DNA of 33,154 bases from Malonomonas rubra DSM 5091 (lineage in GTDB: Bacteria; Desulfobacterota; Desulfuromonadia; Desulfuromonadales; Geopsychrobacteraceae): contig NZ_FQZT01000020.1 in the NCBI RefSeq assembly GCF_900142125.1, positions 1 to 33,154 of the forward strand, given 5' to 3'. A program made the translations under genes and the position numbers. Each line of letters opens with the position of its first letter. The stretch's first letter is position 1. Of this stretch, positions 31,812 through 33,154 are shown in pieces. Under the pieces are notes generated by a model that did not search any database, had not been told where the DNA came from, and was given only the letters and a program-made list of their open reading frames with translations.

Positions 31812-32740
31812 TGATAAAAAAGATGCGAATCGGAATTGTCGGCTCAGGGGCTCTCGGGCTTTATTACGGCGGGATGCTGCAGCGCAGCGGACAGGGAGTC
31901 AATTTCCTGCTGCGTCGCGACCTGCACGCAATTCAGCAGAATGGTCTGCATGTCCATTCGGTCAACGGTGATTTTTATCTGCCACAGGTCGCCGGTTTTG
32001 CCAATGCAAATGAGATCGGTCCAGTCGATCTTGTGATCGTCGGCCTGAAAACCTTTGCCAATGACCATTTAATCAACCTGGTACGCCCGCTGGTCGGAGA
32101 GCAGACCGCCATCCTTACGCTGCAGAACGGCCTCGGCAACGAGGAGCTGTTGGCAGCAGAGTTCGGCGGTGAAAATATCCTCGGCGGCGTTGCCTTCCTT
32201 TGCAGTAACCGTGGTGAGTCGGGGCACGTCCATCACCTTGGTGAGGGAAAAATCCGTCTCGGCGAATTCAGCGGCGGGCTGAGTGAGCGCAGCAAAATAC
32301 TGCAAGCGATGTTCGAAACAGCCGGTGTCCCCTGTGAGGCTGTCGCTGATCTGCGTCGCGCACGTTGGGAGAAGCTGGTTTGGAATATCCCTTTCAACGG
32401 CCTCTGCGCCCTGTTGCGACAGGATACTGATCAGGTGCTCGCGCTGCCGGAAGGGCGCGAACTGGCCCATAGGATCATGCAGGAAGTTGTCACCGGCGGC
32501 AACGCGCAACAGCTGCAGCAACCGATCGACGGTCGCGAATTTATCGAAAGAATGATCTATCTCACCGATCAGATGGGTGGCTATAAACCGAGCATGATGA
32601 TCGACCGGCTGGAGAACCGGCCGTTGGAACTGGAGGCGATTTATGCTATTCCGCTGCAGCAGGCTGCTGCTGCCGGTATCAACATGCCACGAACACAAAT
32701 GCTTTACACCCTGTTAAAGGCGGGAGAAAGCCCCATTTAG
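31811..32740 (+). CDS. panE: 2-dehydropantoate 2-reductase (ketopantoate reductase)
   Basis: 309 residues from ATG 31811, which overlaps the TGA of the preceding gene. The Rossmann start MRIGIVGSGALGLYYGGML carries the NADP-binding GxGxxG. Next come LVIVGLKTF and LTLQNGLGNEE, then the second domain with RRARWEKLVWNIPFNGLCALL, where the Lys-x5-Asn stretch matches the catalytic and substrate-binding region. It reduces ketopantoate to pantoate in vitamin B5 and coenzyme A synthesis. An ATG four codons downstream is an alternative start. Paralogues of this fold act on other 2-oxo acids, so the exact substrate is inferred. No terminator with a good T-tract follows. Confidence 0.9.
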   Translation: MIKKMRIGIVGSGALGLYYGGMLQRSGQGVNFLLRRDLHAIQQNGLHVHSVNGDFYLPQVAGFANANEIGPVDLVIVGLKTFANDHLINLVRPLVGEQTAILTLQNGLGNEELLAAEFGGENILGGVAFLCSNRGESGHVHHLGEGKIRLGEFSGGLSERSKILQAMFETAGVPCEAVADLRRARWEKLVWNIPFNGLCALLRQDTDQVLALPEGRELAHRIMQEVVTGGNAQQLQQPIDGREFIERMIYLTDQMGGYKPSMMIDRLENRPLELEAIYAIPLQQAAAAGINMPRTQMLYTLLKAGESPI

Positions 32741-32803
32741 CTCGCTGATTTTTTCTCTACAGATACGGAATGTCACGTCCTAAAATACGTTGACAGTTTT
32801 TTC

Positions 32804-33154
32804 CTAAGCCACCTCCCCCATGGAGGTGGCTTTCTTATGTACTTCTTCCGGTGTTTGCATATTCAAACTAAGGTGTGGCCGTAAACGGTTGTAAATAGCG
32901 ACCGATTCTCGAACCAACCCTTTCAGCTCTTGCAAATTACGGCATTTGTGGAGCAGAAACTCTTGCTTCAATATGCCGTTCACTCTCTCAGCCAAAGCAT
33001 TCTGATAACAATCGTAACCATCTGTCATTGATGGCGTTATGCCATGACGCTTCAGTTCTTGCTGATAGACCCCTGAGCAATACTGTAAGCCTCGATCGGA
33101 ATGGTGCAGCAACGATCTCCGTGTCTGCCGTTGCCTGGCCGCCTGACGCAATGC
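32804..33154 (-). CDS. IS3-family transposase OrfB (integrase core), C-terminal part
   Basis: The frame runs off the right edge. The last 117 residues are visible and end at TAG 32804-32806. HHSDRGLQYCS holds the second catalytic Asp and NALAERVNGILKQEF the catalytic Glu of the DDE integrase core. IYNRLRPHLSLNMQTPEEVH is the typical C-terminal signature of IS3-family OrfB. A TTG near the edge is probably an internal Leu and not a start. The visible frame has no lesion. Together with OrfA it would form the active transposase by programmed frameshift in intact elements. Confidence 0.92.
   Translation of the reverse strand, partial: ALRQAARQRQTRRSLLHHSDRGLQYCSGVYQQELKRHGITPSMTDGYDCYQNALAERVNGILKQEFLLHKCRNLQELKGLVRESVAIYNRLRPHLSLNMQTPEEVHKKATSMGEVA
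32806..32832. other. Perfect 11-bp hairpin at the end of the IS3-family transposase gene
   Basis: AAGCCACCTCC (32806-32816) pairs with GGAGGTGGCTT (32822-32832) around a five-base loop. It overlaps the last codons and the stop of the transposase and lies 13 bases inside the proposed element end. The flanks lack a proper T-tract on both strands, though the plus side is mildly T-rich. It may block outside transcription from panE entering the element. Confidence 0.55.

Larger units (their letters stand above)
32791..33154 (-). mobile_element. 3' end of an IS3-family insertion sequence, cut by right window edge
   Basis: Contains the transposase end and a candidate terminal sequence, TGACAGTTTTTTCC, starting at 32791, 14 bases beyond the transposase stop. 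IS3-family ends begin with TG and end with CA, which fits. The other end lies outside the window, so the boundary is provisional and no target-site duplication can be checked. The element is 51 bases downstream of panE and does not interrupt it. Confidence 0.6.

Noticed and set aside
1-33154. Composite transposon carrying the whole window between two insertion sequences
   Set aside because: The edge elements belong to different families (IS1595 and IS3), and the interior is largely housekeeping chromosome.

Overview
The window looks like chromosome of a Gram-negative anaerobic or microaerobic bacterium, most likely a deltaproteobacterium of the Desulfuromonadales type (Desulfuromonas/Pelobacter/Geobacter relatives). 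This is inferred from gene content, not from a marker gene. The clues are the order carD-ispD-ispF-glnS-cysS, a selenocysteine-containing peroxiredoxin read through an in-frame TGA, a fumarate-reductase-like flavoprotein next to a PAS-LuxR regulator, a diguanylate cyclase with a c-type heme motif in its sensor region, a DgkA-PAP2 fusion, and abundant hybrid histidine kinases. No rRNA, tRNA or CRISPR array was seen.

Layout. (1) 1-298: 3' end of an IS1595-family (ISXO2-like) transposase cut by the window edge. (2) 343-3470, minus: PAS-PAS-LuxR regulator followed by an FAD fumarate-reductase-like protein, an apparent two-gene operon. (3) 3636-6651: small lipoprotein, small His-rich secreted protein, selenoprotein peroxiredoxin with a SECIS-like hairpin, another lipoprotein and an EVE-domain protein. 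(4) 6863-16245, all plus: a sensory block with an NMT1-type periplasmic-sensor hybrid kinase, a free periplasmic solute-binding protein, a second hybrid kinase, and a large membrane protein joining a seven-repeat Ycf48-like propeller to a KAP-type P-loop NTPase. The start codon and ribosome-binding site of that last gene lie in a predicted hairpin. (5) 16238-18845, minus: four-S1-domain RNA-binding protein and an MFS exporter. (6) 19001-22570: DgkA-PAP2 lipid enzyme, a DUF4015-type glycoside hydrolase and the heme-motif diguanylate cyclase. (7) 22780-25754: divergent argP/argO pair with a visible LysR-type operator, an alkyltransferase-like DNA repair protein and an SrkA/YihE-type kinase. (8) 25855-30758, minus: carD, ispD, ispF, glnS, cysS. 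(9) 30942-32740: TPR/membrane protein and a ketopantoate reductase. (10) 32791-33154: end of an IS3-family element running off the right edge.

How the genes fit together. Housekeeping functions (isoprenoid precursors, aminoacyl-tRNA synthesis, pantothenate synthesis, phospholipid recycling) are mixed with signalling and stress genes. The 6.8-16.2 kb block is the most accessory-looking part: two hybrid kinases and a binding protein with no DNA-binding response regulator nearby, ending in the propeller-KAP protein. The best leads for something new are this propeller-KAP protein with its occluded start, and the selenoperoxiredoxin, which lacks the usual resolving cysteine and has two good start sites that differ in whether an extra cysteine is included.
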